Source: Manduca sexta
Lineage: Eukaryota; Arthropoda; Insecta; Lepidoptera; Sphingidae
Reading direction: 5' to 3'
NCBI RefSeq assembly: GCF_014839805.1
Contig: NC_051135.1
Coordinates: 13,705,291 to 13,769,290 of the forward strand
Length of the DNA: 64,000 bases
The notes beneath the pieces are model-generated. The model saw only the letters and a program-made list of their open reading frames with translations, was not told where the DNA came from and searched no databases. Each line of letters begins with the position of its first letter. Positions within the stretch are counted from its first letter, which is position 1. Below, one piece after another: positions 12,655 through 23,541 of this stretch. The position numbers and the translations under genes were made by a program.

Positions 12655-12840
12655 TCTATATCCGGCCCATAGTGGCCCACGTAAGTGTGTCGCGTTCCGG
12701 GATCAGCTTGTGTATATCCGGTTCCAACAGACCGGCATAATTGTGTCGACTCTCGGGGGGTAATCATCTCTCGTTAGTCGTCATTCTATTGGATCCCACT
12801 CCAACTACTCCACCTCATTCCACTTTGCCGTTCTCGTATG
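12655..12840 (-). repeat. repeat family D copy
   Basis: Reverse copy with the cccatagtggcccacgtaag block, ccggcataattgtgtcgac and ggatcccactccaactac. It is followed directly by a poly(A)/(CA) stretch and a family C SINE. Confidence 0.75.
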
Positions 12841-12855
12841 AAAAAAAAAGTTTTT

Positions 12856-13088
12856 CACACACACACACACACACATCATCACGCATTTATCCCCGAAGGG
12901 GTATGCAGAGGTGCAACCAAGGCACCCACTTTTCGCCGAGTGTGTTCCGTCCCAGGATGTGATAGGGGGCGAGCCTATCGCCATATCGGGCACAAATTCC
13001 AGACTTCGGGCTAATATTGAGCAGAAAAACCCAAATATCACTTTGCCCGACCCGGGATTCGAACCCAGGACCTCAGAGCGCTGTAGTT
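12856..13088 (-). repeat. tRNA-headed SINE, family C, with (CA)10 tail
   Basis: Minus-strand SINE: the head carries B box gggttcgaatcccgggtcgg, the body matches the other copies, and it ends at the cgtgatgatg tail with a (CA)10 microsatellite at 12856-12875. The tRNA-like A-box half is missing at the 13088 end. Confidence 0.8.
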
Positions 13089-13499
13089 ATTATTTATTGA
13101 ATTTCAAGACATTTGTTTCTTATCTTTATAACTATAGTATCCATAAGGGACTTAGACTTAGAAGTATGATGGATGCAACTACCTACCTACCTATCCATAG
13201 TTTAAGTTTATATGTGATTGTAAAATTGATACAGTGACTACTTACAGTTATATCAACTTAATTACTAAATTGATCCATAGTTTCCTTTAATAAAATGATT
13301 AGCAATTTAAAAACATTTTCCAAAATTGAAAACAAAATATCATATCATCAGATCACTGCTGCCATTTTGTCGTTGGTCTGGTCTGGCAATCACTTCACTA
13401 GATCTGGCGGCGTCTCATTGTTTTCAAAAAAGATATTTCTTTTATTATTCTGATAAGATCTGAAGATAAGTTCGGGACAAAAATTACACTCTAATAAGG

Positions 13500-13712
13500 T
13501 TATCTATGCATATTATAAAACAAAGTCCCCTTAGTATGTCTGTATGTTATCGATTTTCTCAAAATCTACTGAACGGATTTTTATGAAATTTGATATGGAG
13601 ATAGTTTAAGACCTTGGAAAGGTTATAGGGTATTTTTTATTCAGGGCAAATATATAGCGGGACTTTTATCCCGGAAAACTCGTGCACGCGGGCGAAGCCG
13701 CGAGTAAAAGGT
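13500..13712 (+). mobile_element. Helitron-like non-autonomous element (family E)
   Basis: Starts at cattataaaacaaagtcccc, has the aacggatttttatgaaattt core, and ends with the GC hairpin cgcgggcgaagccgcgagta. A stem-loop of this type followed by CTAG-like sequence is the usual Helitron 3' signature; here the CTAG is degraded. Confidence 0.6.
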
Positions 13713-13827
13713 AATTAAGAATAATTAAGTGCAATGGCCAATAATCCGTACAACATAAAATTTTGATTTACAGACAAGTATCAGAGAAACAATGAAAAAC
13801 AATCCATCTTTATAATGACAAAGGTGA

Positions 13828-13945
13828 GACCTAGTCACTGGCCAACATGCTGGATGCAGGCTGCTTTCGACAGGTCAGTCTGGACAGATCTTTAGGGGAG
13901 GTCTATGTTTAGCAGTTGACTTTATGTGGCTGATGATGAAATGTT
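13828..13945 (+). mobile_element. degenerate RTE-like LINE tail
   Basis: Plus-strand blocks ctggatgcaggctgctttcg and taggggaggtctatgttta match the C-terminal LINE coding segment (WMQAA, then GEVY/GEAHV). The frame is broken by stops. Confidence 0.5.
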
Positions 13946-14534
13946 TCATGATAATTATTCGTCCAAAGGTCACATGCAAACATCTTACATAAAAATAATG
14001 TGATGGGTATCAGGAACGCGTGACTTCTCCATTATCTAAGATAAATATATTTTATGGATTAAAAACATTTATTTGTATAAGTTGAATTCGTGGTCTTAGG
14101 TTTTTTCATGAAGCTATAGCGAGTTTTGTTTTTACAATTCCAGGAAGATCAAGGAAGCGTTATCATGCCGGGCGTGCAAGAAAGCAATAGGAATTAGAAA
14201 GGGATGGGAGATGTTTGGGACTTCAATATAAAAATACTATGACTTACTTAGAATAAAAAAGGTTGCAACTAGAATTTAATAGTAACTATCCAATTCATTT
14301 ATTCATTTAATTAACATATTTTGATGACGTTGAAACATTCAGAATTAGATTGTGATATGAAAAGCGAATGCCTGGTATTTTTAATTCCGATAACACTGGT
14401 AAATACCAGTTCGTAGCAGTACGAGTGAAACCGAAAGCGATTAACTATTTGATTATATTATTGATAGTAATACTGTCATCATTATCTATTAATTATCAGA
14501 AGCGAATCGTCGTATCATTTTGTTTCCTGTTACG

Positions 14535-14705
14535 ACAAAGTGACTGCGGTGCACCTGATGGTAAGCATGATGTCGTCCAAATAAAGTATCGAATGGTAAC
14601 AGATGACTATCTCATGCCAATCAACACAATGATGGCGGCCTATTACGGTAGAAGGGCCCAGGATTATATGGAGGAGGGAACATGTGCCCAGGTAAGCTAT
14701 TATCT
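14535..14705 (+). repeat. diverged repeat family D copy
   Basis: Starts gcacctgatggtaagcatga and shows weakened versions of later family blocks (atgactatctcatgcc, then a predicted ggcccaggat). The 136- and 127-residue open frames across it are chance frames in this repeat. Confidence 0.45.
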
Positions 14706-15539
14706 TTGTCTTTTTTTTCTTATAAGTATATTTACTTTCGTCATATTTTTTCCTAATCTTGATAGTTGCCGGGCGTAAAAGATGTTGAATTACTCCTTTC
14801 CTTGTACTCAGCATAGAGTTTCCCAGAAGAAATTGACGTCGTCTGAGAAACTGCAAGCTGAAATAAGACGGAGCAATTATGTCGCCTTGCATGTGCGATT
14901 TTAGAACGGACAAAAAGTTGCCGCATTCTTGCTCGCATTAAGAGGTGAGATTCGCCTAAAAAATGCAAGAAACTCAATCCATCTGAGACTAGGAGATAAC
15001 ACTTCTCAGATGTGTAATAAATTTAACCTAAAAACAGCGTGAGAAGTATTCGCCATCGAGAAGTTCCGGAGAGTACAAACATCAGTTTAGCTACATGTTT
15101 AAATGAACGCTGACCTAGTTCTTGACAATGGGCGTAGGTCGCCGCTCGTAGGGCTACACACAGAATAAACTAACAGATAAGACAGTGATATAATAGCTTA
15201 ATAGGTATAAATATGTATGGAATTTATCAGCCAGAAGGATCAAAAATCTCTTTCTTCCAATGTACTTTATTTTAAAAGACAGTCATACCAAACAACAATC
15301 CTTTCGTTTTTTTTTTCCTAACTAGCTCTGTCCTTTGGGAAAATTTTGCCAACATCAAGTAAGATGGATACACTATAAACTTCTTGGCATACTTATGTAC
15401 ATATGGAAAAAAAATCAATGACGTATTGTACTACATATTATATATCGATGGTCTTACATCACTCACTTTGACAGCTTACTTATCACAACTCAATATGACA
15501 CTGATAGCTAGTAAAGGGTTGTAAGGATAACAACAATAA

Positions 15540-16204
15540 TCTATACTATTATATAAAGCTGAAGAGTTTGTTTGTTTGTTTGAACGCGCTAATCTCAGGA
15601 ACTACCAGGTCAAACTGAAAAATTATTTTTGTGTTTGATAGCCCTTTTATCGTGGAGTGCTATAGGCTATATATCATCACGCTATGACCAATAAGAGCGG
15701 AGCAGTAATGGCTAATCTCAGGAACTACCGGGTCAAACTGAAAAAATCTTTTTGTGATGGATAGCTCTGTGTTCGTTGAGTGCTATAGGCTATATATCAT
15801 CACGCTATGACCAATAGGAGCGGAGCAGTAATGGCTGATTGAAGGAACTATTGGTTCGAACTGAAAAATTCTTTTTGTGTTGAATAGCTCTTTGTTTGTG
15901 GAGTGCTATAGGTTATATATCATCACGCTATACCTAATAGGATCGGAGCAGTAATGGCTGATCTCAGGAACTACCGGTTCGAAATGAAAAATTCTTTTTG
16001 TGTTGGATAGCCCTTTGTTTCTGGAGTGCTATAGGCTATATATCATCACGCTATGACCAATAGGAGCGGAGCAGTAATGAAACATATCGCAAAAACGGGA
16101 AAAATTTATTAGTTTTGAGAGCTTCCATTGCGTACGCTGCGTAAACGGTTAAAGTTATGCAACAATGATGTATGACGGGATTTTTCCTCTTAAAAATTTC
16201 TACA
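15540..16204 (+). mobile_element. Helitron-like element carrying a 4 x 123-bp tandem array
   Basis: The 5' part tctatactattatataaagc followed by gaagagtttgtttgtttg is a common lepidopteran Helitron-like start with the required TC. A tandem array (15588-16079) and then a block gcgtacgctgcgtaaacggt follow. It runs on into a family E 3' part at 16205, which supplies the hairpin end. Confidence 0.6.
15588..16079 (+). repeat. minisatellite, four tandem units of exactly 123 bp
   Basis: Units begin at 15588, 15711, 15834 and 15957 (gctaatctcagg or gctgatctcagg) and each ends gcggagcagtaatg. Every copy is 123 bp despite point differences. Each carries the conserved block ggctatatatcatcacgcta. Confidence 0.9.
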
Positions 16205-16425
16205 TAAATATATTATAAAACAAAGTCCCCCGCTACATCTGTCTGCCTGAACGTGTTAAACGCAAAAACTAGCCAACGTATTAAGATGAAATTTGGTATG
16301 GAGACATTTTGAGACCCTGGGAAGAACATAGGCTTCCGGGAAAATATATAGTGTGACTTTTATAACGGAAAACTTTAGCCCGAAAAACTTTATAACGCGG
16401 GCGGAGCCGCGGGCAAAAGCAAGTT
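16205..16425 (+). mobile_element. Helitron-like 3' part (family E)
   Basis: Block ttataaaacaaagtcccccg, core gatgaaatttggtatggaga and terminal hairpin gcgggcggagccgcgggcaa, followed by AGCAAG instead of AGCTAG. It probably forms the end of the element starting at 15540, or a second inserted copy. Confidence 0.6.
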
Positions 16426-16530
16426 TATTATATTTTTTAAAATCTACTAATAAACTTTATTAATAATTTAAAAAAAAATTATTATTATATTTTTAAAAAT
16501 CTACTAATAAACTTTAATATTAATTATTCT
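16426..16530. repeat. short local tandem duplication
   Basis: The stretch aaaatctactaataaacttt occurs twice about 60 bp apart (16438-16457 and 16495-16514), separated by TTAT-rich DNA. Confidence 0.6.
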
Positions 16531-16589
16531 GACATTTATTTGCTGCAGCATAAGAGGAGGGCTTCGTTTTTGGGTAAACGTAATGGAAC

Positions 16590-16765
16590 ACACATCACGC
16601 CTTTATCTTTAAATGATAAGTAGAGAAGCAACCAGGGCATCCACTCTTCTCCATGTGTGTTCCAACTTCCAATCAGTGATGTAATAGGTTTTGAGCTTAT
16701 AGCGATAGGGCACAGATTTACTGCAGGTTGATTGATCAGAAAATCCCAATATCACATCAAAAATA
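16590..16765 (-). repeat. tRNA-headed SINE, family C, head-less partial copy
   Basis: Minus-strand body and tail: the atcacgcctttatctttaaa segment and the gtgtgttccaacttccaa and tgatgtaatagg blocks. The tRNA-like head is lost. Confidence 0.55.
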
Positions 16766-16769
16766 TAGA

Positions 16770-18385
16770 TGACAATTGTAAATTGGTAACAATATGATAT
16801 GATTCTTTTGGCGTCTCTTTACGCGATATTGTTTTTTATTAATCAAGAGTCTAGATTTCTTTCATCTGTGGAAATTACACAGGCTTTGTGTTAAAAAACA
16901 TCATGACTAAGTATACGTCATGTTCTAAAATTATACCAATACACAAAATGCAGTTCTAATAATATAACACAGATTACATAATATCTTTAGTAACATTATT
17001 TGTTTCCTTAACTCTAAATGAATTACCACAATAATTTATGTATGTTATTTACGAGTGAATTATGCAGATAACTTGTAAATTATAATTTAAAATCAAATTT
17101 AAAAAATCTAATAAGTATAACTAACTCAAATCAGGTGTCTAAAGTTCAAACTACAATTTAACTTAATTAATTCGTCTAGTGGCATTATATCTACAAAAAT
17201 ATGTTTATCTGCCATTTTAAGTTCGAAGTATTTTTAACTTTGTACACATCGTCATTGCGACTTAGCTCGGTATTTTGTTGACATCCTAAAATCTTAAATA
17301 ATCTCACGTAATGTTACATATAATTCAAAGTGATTTATAAATGAGTCGTGTCATCCAATTTTACATGGTTTATAATACGTTAAATTCACTTTAATTTATG
17401 GGTTTTTAAATGTATGTGATAAACGTGATAAAGATATTCGGTCATTGACATTAAAAGACTTGCAAAAAGATATCAAAATTTAGTATAAAAAACTACTGTA
17501 ACCAAAATTTGCATATCAGTAACTCGAGTTATCAAAGCCAGCCATTAACACGTCTAGCACAGCAATTGGACTATTCCACTTTAAGGCCATTAGAATGATA
17601 TCTACTTTCCGGTCTATCCCTCCAAAGTAAAAAGTTACTTTTTAATACTGTTGAGATATTAGTCTACTAGTTAATCTAGTCCTAAGGAATATTCAGTGAA
17701 CTATGTACTTAAAGATAAATAATAAATTAAGCCCCGATATCGTCCATTTGAACTTCCGCTTCAGGATAGGCATCTTCGAAAAGACTTTTAGCCTCTAATG
17801 CATCAGATAACACGCTATCCATTCTTCAAGATCTTCCCTAGTCTTTTTCCATTCGCCACCATCTTCTCCTCCTTCTTTCAGAATTCACAGGTCCCACAAT
17901 CCACATAACTGATAATCACCATTGCTTTAGTCAAGTTATAATAATGCTGTTCACATCATTGAGACATTGCATCATTCGTTTGTGTCAGATTATGCCTGTT
18001 AAATGGATAACACTGCACACCGATTCGTTGAACACATAATACTTTTAGATACTTTTAACTAATATGTATTTTTTTAATTGTCAAAGAGTTCCGTCCTTCT
18101 CATTCCTTCACTGATTATATTCTACGTCGATCACATTACCCTTCTACATCTATATTTTATCTATAATCTGTGACGCATGAGAGCGGATGCAGTGCCATAC
18201 TATCTAATGTCTAGAGGTCTGCGTCCGAGATATTGTTATAAATAGCTCGGGTTATTTCCGTCTGTCTGTAGGAAGTTGGCAAGGTCAGCAGGAATAGGTT
18301 AGAAATGTCCTAATCAATTAACTTTAGCGGTCATGGCCTGTAGGTCAAATTGAAGAGTTCTAAATGAACATAAGGCTTAAAATAT
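16770..18385. other. no recognisable feature
   Basis: AT-rich intergenic DNA. No gene-like frame, RNA gene or family copy was recognised. Confidence 0.5.
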
Positions 18386-18387
18386 TA

Positions 18388-18485
18388 TGTCTCAAGATGG
18401 CGAGCGCAGTGGAATAATTCAAGGTGTTGGATGGTGTTTCTACTGTTTATGGGTGGTCGTATCGCTTACTATCAGTTATCGTCTA
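18388..18485 (-). repeat. repeat family A fragment
   Basis: Partial copy with tctcaagatggcgagcgcag, aaggtgttggatggtgtttc and gggtggtcgtatcgctta blocks in family order. Confidence 0.65.
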
Positions 18486-18699
18486 AAAAAATAAATAAAA
18501 AAAAAGGGAACTAAAAGGTGTCTTTGATTTTTATAGGAATTTATTACTAAACGATATTATGACAAAGTAGACAATAACTTTGACAATCGTATGTTATACT
18601 TTGATTTAATTTTACCTCTCGTACTAAATATCTTTAAGTGTCCGTAACTCTTAAATATTATTATTATAATGTATCTTGACCTGTCATACGTGCATCTAA

Positions 18700-18748
18700 G
18701 TTCGCCTATGATATACTGTCCCACTGCTGGGCATGGGCCTCCTCTACT
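18700..18748 (-). repeat. family B SINE tail fragment
   Basis: Only the tail block actgtcccactgctgggcat with gggcctcctctact remains. Confidence 0.55.
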
Positions 18749-18756
18749 TTTTTATA

Positions 18757-19008
18757 TACGGACGCGGCCAAGTGGCCCCTCTGCACCTGATGGTAAGTGG
18801 AGTGGGGTCCAATAGAATGTCGACTGACGAGAGATGATTACCTCTTAACAGTCGACACAGTTATGTCGGCCTGTTGGAACCGGATAAACACAGGCTTATT
18901 CCGGAACGCGACACTCTTACGCGGGCCACTATGGCAGGGTTTGAACACCTTATTTACGGTGGTCGCTATCCGGGTGGATGTGAAATATATCCTACCACCA
19001 ACAAATAT
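18757..19008 (+). repeat. repeat family D copy, near full-length
   Basis: Contains all family blocks in order: gcacctgatggtaagtggag, gtcgactgacgagagatgat, ttatgtcggcctgttggaac, ggaacgcgacact, gtggtcgctatccgg and atatatcctaccacc. Confidence 0.8.
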
Positions 19009-19139
19009 AGAAGCTTATAGAGAACTTGTTCGCCTACGTGATTAATAAGTTATTTTATTTTAATAAATAATATATTAGTATAGAGATAAAATTTATACAA
19101 CACTTATTAAAATACTATTTACTCCTTAATATATAATAG

Positions 19140-19465
19140 AGCGGCGATAGCCTAGTTGGGTGTGGAACGGACTGCCAAGACGAATGTCCGCAGGTTCAAA
19201 TCCCAAGGGCACACACCTCTGACTTTTCTAAAAATCATGTGTGTATTCTTTGTGAATCTATCGTTCGCTTTAACGGTGAAGGAAAACATCGTGAAGAAAC
19301 CTGCACATCTGAGAAGTTCTCTATGAGAATTTCTAAGGTGTGTGAAGTCTACCAATCCGCACTAGGCCAGCGTGGTGGACTAAGGCCTAATCCCTCTCAG
19401 TAGTAGAGGAGGCCCGTGCTCAGCAGTGGGCAAGTATATAATACAGGGCTGATATTATTATTATT
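19140..19465 (+). repeat. tRNA-headed SINE, family B, full-length
   Basis: gcggcgatagcctagttggg (A-box region), B box ggttcaaatccc, full body, and tail gggcaagtatataatacagg followed by (ATT)n. Target-site duplications were not resolved. Confidence 0.85.
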
Positions 19466-19568
19466 ATTATATAATAGATTATGTAATAAGTGGTGTTTGT
19501 AAGAGCAATCTCTTCTACACAATTTTAAGAAGGAATAATTAGGCAATATTAAGATATTTGTTTATTAT

Positions 19569-19910
19569 TTAACAACTTTTTTTTATATTGGCTCGGCAAA
19601 GAAGCTTCACTGCACCTGATGTTAAGCGAAGACCAAAGAAAGTGCTGACCGACCAAACATACAAGCATCTCTGGAGGGTCGGCACAGTCGTGCTCACGCT
19701 CCGTTTGACGGACCCCAGGTTATAGGAAGGAGTTAACACGTGTGCTGGCAAACCATTCCACAGCGTGATGGTGCGGCTCAGATATGAATTACCGAACCTT
19801 TTGGTTCGCGCCGAGATGGAATACACCACCGATCTGTGGAGCCGCAAGCCAGCACGCGAGGTTCCAGAAAGGAAAAGTGATAATGGGATAAGATTGATTA
19901 ATATCGTCAT
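19569..19910 (-). pseudogene. LINE reverse transcriptase C-terminal fragment
   Basis: The minus-strand frame includes SARTKRFGNSYLSRTITLWN followed by GLPAHVL. The F-x-N-S-x5-R-x3-L-WN-x-LP pattern ends the ORF2 of several non-LTR retrotransposon clades (Jockey/CR1/RTE). Only about 110 codons are left and it is not an independent gene. Confidence 0.55.
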
Positions 19911-19939
19911 GCATGGTTTTATAAAAACGAATAATTTCC

Positions 19940-20090
19940 AGAGTTTCTTGCCCGTTCTTATCTGGTGAGAACTGCTTTTCGAACTGGTGGTAGAGTAAAT
20001 ATTGACGGAATCTAAATAATGTATAACATTTTACAGAGTCAAATAAATCATTTAATTTCATTTTATTTTCATTTCATTTCGAAGACAAAT
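19940..20090 (+). mobile_element. LINE 3' end with ATTTC-rich tail
   Basis: Matches, in opposite orientation, the segment at 36590-36735: blocks cttgcccgttctt, gaactggtggtagag and gacggaatctaaataatgta, ending in ATTTC/ATTTTC repeats. Its orientation is opposite to the coding fragment at 19569-19910, so the two are separate insertions. Confidence 0.65.
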
Positions 20091-20619
20091 CATTTCTGAT
20101 ATGTATGAAAATGTGTGTTACACCGGTCTCATATTAGAATGGGATAATTGCAGATATTAGATATTTTAATCACACATTACATCATCTAGAATTAGAACTG
20201 GGGAGCACTCATTCAATATTTGTTATATAGTCATGTTGTTTGTGTAAGCGACTTTGTTACGAAAGAAACTGATAAAAATGTTTATTATTAAATTTTTGTC
20301 CTGTTCTATTTGCAAAGAAACAACCCAAATTTTATACTGTTGTTAAAACATTTATAAATGCAGATATTTATGTGTATTGGTAAATATTTGTATAAAGGGA
20401 ATTTGCTTGTCTGAAAACACTACTTTGGTAAATCCTTACTATTTTTAATAAAGTGTGTTTATCTCTTGGGAATTCGTTTTTATTTTATACACATATAGTG
20501 AGACAGCTCTATCAAAAATTCATCGAAAATAAATGAAAATGAAATGATGAATGATGAGTTTATTTAATTAAAAAATATATAAAAATAAAATAAAACCATA
20601 TTTTTTTTTAGATTCACAT

Positions 20620-21035
20620 ATCGCCGTTTGCGGACCAAAAGCTAAGCTAAGTTTGATTTATCGCCATTTTCAATACACGATGCAAATCGCTTTTTTCGAT
20701 CTATCTCAAACATTTACCAATAAGCACAAAGCACAAGTCATGCTTACAAATAAATTATTTTGATTGGTTCATTCTCGGAATCGGATTAAAGATTGAGATT
20801 GGGATCGTTTGTTGAAAACGGCTGTTAGTTGGCTGTGTAAATAGGATTAAATTTTCTTGTTGTAATCTTAAAATATGCGTAAATACGTTTGAAATATACT
20901 TGTCATTATCATTATTATAGCTAAGGCATTTAAATATAGAACAAAGTTTAGTTTAAACAGTTTGCGGTCTGAACACAAGGAAAAGTATCTCCGCTATGCG
21001 ACTCATACTAACTCAGCTTAGCTTTTGGTCTTTGG
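20620..21035. mobile_element. putative TIR element of about 0.4 kb
   Basis: ggaccaaaagctaagctaag at 20632-20651 is inverted at about 21010-21031 (ctcagcttagcttttggtct), giving roughly 22-bp imperfect terminal inverted repeats. Internal sequence with cgcttttttcgatctatctc and ttgaaaacggctgt is repeated at 22978-23195, which supports a mobile family. Superfamily unknown. Confidence 0.5.
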
Positions 21036-21250
21036 GGGAGGGGGGGTCCCAGAAGCCCCCGCGCAGTCGAAGGACACCCTCAGCTACAACAGCAGCATGA
21101 GGCCTACCTCTCACGCTACTGTCCATGCCGGCGGTCACCAGAATGTGCGAAATGTGCAGAGCATACACTAAGGGCGGACGGCCCCCTGCCGACCGCCCAC
21201 GACCCTCCGATGGCCTCTATTAGTCGCCTATTACGACAGGCAGGGGATTG
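21036..21250. other. GC-rich patch of unknown origin
   Basis: Sharp change to GC-rich sequence after a G-run. A frame through it (CPCRRSPECAKCAEHTLRAD) is cysteine-rich and knuckle-like, reminiscent of retroelement gag or ORF tails, but I cannot assign it. Confidence 0.3.
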
Positions 21251-21362
21251 TGGAATATAACCTACGAAAATACTCGGGTGGAGCTATAGCTATAATGTTA
21301 ATACGTAAATTGTTTATAAAGATTTCCGATTGTCTTTATTGAAAATAATTGTTGATATGTAA

Positions 21363-21530
21363 ATAGTAATAAGGAAGGAAAGCGTCAGCGTGGCCGTCCT
21401 AAACAAACGTGGCGACGCACTGTGATCGACGAACCGAAAACTGTTGGGAAGACTTGGACCGAAATTAAGCAGGCAGCTCAAGATCGTGCGAGATGGAGAG
21501 TCACTGTAGATGCCCTCTGCCCTATCTAGA
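21363..21530 (+). mobile_element. LINE ORF C-terminal fragment (endonuclease-RT type)
   Basis: The plus frame reads KRQRGRPKQTWRRTVIDE, then GKTWTEIKQAAQDRARWR and a stop after DALCPI. This is the typical end of LINE polyproteins of the craniofacial-development-protein-2-like type. The upstream domain is absent. Confidence 0.7.
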
Positions 21531-21588
21531 AGACATAGGACCTGAATGATATAAATAGTGATAGATATCAAGAAAATCCTATACAGTT

Positions 21589-21700
21589 GAGACCCTATGC
21601 CGTCTACGGAAGAATATCCGTCTTTTTGCTGTTACGGGCGTTCTAATCGAACGACACCTTTGATAGCTGTATAGGTAAATAATAAAGAAACCCTATCTTA
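21589..21700 (+). mobile_element. MITE family G, left-end fragment
   Basis: Shares ccctatgccgtctacgg, atatccgtctttt, acgggcgttctaatcgaa and tgatagctgtataggtaaat with copies at 32315-32470 and 62141-62301. The right terminal repeat is missing. Confidence 0.6.
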
Positions 21701-21959
21701 CATAGAAACAGTGTTGCTACCAACCTGTTTCTCACACATTATTTTAACTTGAAATAACTAATTGTACAAGAAAGAACGGCATTCGTCTAATCGTTTAAAC
21801 ACGTTTCCGCTGTTTTTTACATTCTTGAGCGACCAACTTTCGACTGCGATATTACCAAGTTGCTATTTGGTGAAACACGATGAGCATTTTTATTACTTGA
21901 CTTTACGGTTGTTAGCCTGGCAGGGCCGGCTTATACAAACACATCGGCCTTTTGGATGA

Positions 21960-22260
21960 GGGCTTTAGGCACTCCTAACCCTTAAAATTAAGCGACCATG
22001 CTGAGGGCGACCCACCAACTGGTCACGGACCTCGGTTCAGAACAGTCACTGGGAGAGGATGAAACATTAGCGATTATGGGTTCAAGTGGTCGTGAAGCAA
22101 CCTATAATCTAACCAATACCGTTTTCATCGGCACGCGGGTCGGAACTATCAGAAGGGTCGGGGGAACGGGGAATGCGGCGAGGTCCTCGACGAAGAGGAC
22201 GGAACCGCGATCTTGTGGAGTGTAGGAGCTTTAGATGCTCGTGTTTACGATGAATAGCCA
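21960..22260. other. GC-rich patch with open frame, unassigned
   Basis: The frame 21998-22225 (+) encodes 75 residues rich in Thr, Gly and Arg. I recognise no domain, and there are no flanking splice-consistent exons. It may be a retroelement relic. Confidence 0.25.
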
Positions 22261-22480
22261 GTTATATCGTCCTTTGGGTCGGAACAGATCGTGGCCGTCT
22301 TCATTTCGTGCGTTCCAATGGAGTGTAAATCGAATTTTGCCTAATTAACGAGTTCGGATGATTGACAGCCTGATCGAAGTAGCGTCTGCTGGCACGATGA
22401 GCATAGTATTGATAATTAATATTGAATGTCGAGAAACTTTGCGTTTCAGAATGACGGATTTCTATAAAAGTGCAATTTTA

Positions 22481-22750
22481 TCATTTGAAATTAAAAACAC
22501 GTATTTTTTTAGTGAGTTGTGATGTTTTTATTGCATTGTTGACATGTTCTGAAATAAAATATTCGGCAAATGTCTCCCGCGTCTCTGATGGCAGGCCATT
22601 GGCCCTTTCATGACATAAAGATGACAAAGATGTGTATATCACTGATGATACTTTGGATCTTGGACTGAGCTCAGCAATTGTTTCGGGTTTATTCGCGTAT
22701 GAGATTCTATATAACCCTAAAGAAATAAATCTTAAGGCATTAAATCGCAT
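22481..22750 (-). other. unassigned open reading frame, 89 codons
   Basis: Minus-strand frame with normal-looking composition (contains SYANKPETIAELSPRSKVS and CHERANGLPSETRETFAEYF). It could be a relic of a transposon gene or an exon of an unrecognised gene. No family could be named and no neighbouring exons were found. Confidence 0.25.
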
Positions 22751-22977
22751 ATTCTTGGTGGCTACTTGAAATCATCATATCCGACGAATTATTAGCCAAT
22801 AGTCTAAATGAGGCATCAAAGTTTAACTTGTAAGTTGTAGGAAAAGAAAATACGCAAAATGTATGTAGTGCAAACCTATTATATGACAGGTTTTTAAACT
22901 AAATGTTATTGCTTCTAGGACTAGTGTCATCACAATTGCTCTATCAGTGATGGAATATGTTGATCACTTGTTAGATT

Positions 22978-23200
22978 AACCGCTACTTTCAATAAACAAT
23001 CCCGATCGCTTTTTTCGATCTATCTCAGAAATGTACCAATCAGAACAAAGCTTTTTTGACATGTTTACACATGATCTATTTTGATTCGCCCATCCTCGGT
23101 ATAGGGTTAAAAATTGAGATTTGGATAATTTATTGAAAACGGCTGTAAGTCGTTTGTGCCTTGACAAATATTTTTTGCTTATTTTGACTGCCATGTACTT
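22978..23200 (+). repeat. partial second copy of the 20620-21035 element
   Basis: Direct-orientation match with cgcttttttcgatctatctc, accaatcagaacaaagc, ttttgattcgcccatcctcgg and ttgaaaacggctgtaagt blocks. No terminal repeat is visible. Confidence 0.55.
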
Positions 23201-23541
23201 AATAAGATTCTGACTGAGAATAACTTATAGACAGGTTGTATTAATTTGAAATTTTACACGCTTCCCTCAAACAACGTACATGATCATCAAGAACGGAACT
23301 TTGAAACATCTTGCCTAAAGAGCTTGAATACAATAGAAAAAATATTTAGTTAACAAAGGAATTCGCAAACGAATAACTAGTCTAAAATTAAGTCAGCGAA
23401 CTAACTATGATAATGCTAAAATAAACATTAATAATAAGCTAAATAATTAAGTAATATTGATAAGATATGAGATAAGAGATCTCCTCTGAGCAAAGATGTT
23501 AATAACACAGCATTCGAAAGGTGAATGTACAGACAGTGACA

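Noticed and set aside
12856..13088. tRNA-like B boxes (ggttcgaatcc) suggesting tRNA genes here and in other family B and C copies
   Set aside because: They recur as heads of dispersed repeats with non-tRNA bodies, lack a proper anticodon arm or acceptor stem, and are SINE promoters rather than tRNA genes.
14368..14913. 136- and 127-codon overlapping frames on opposite strands
   Set aside because: They cover a diverged family D repeat and flanking AT-rich DNA, with no recognisable domain.
15588..16079. CRISPR-like array
   Set aside because: The 123-bp units are contiguous tandem repeats without spacers, in eukaryotic DNA.
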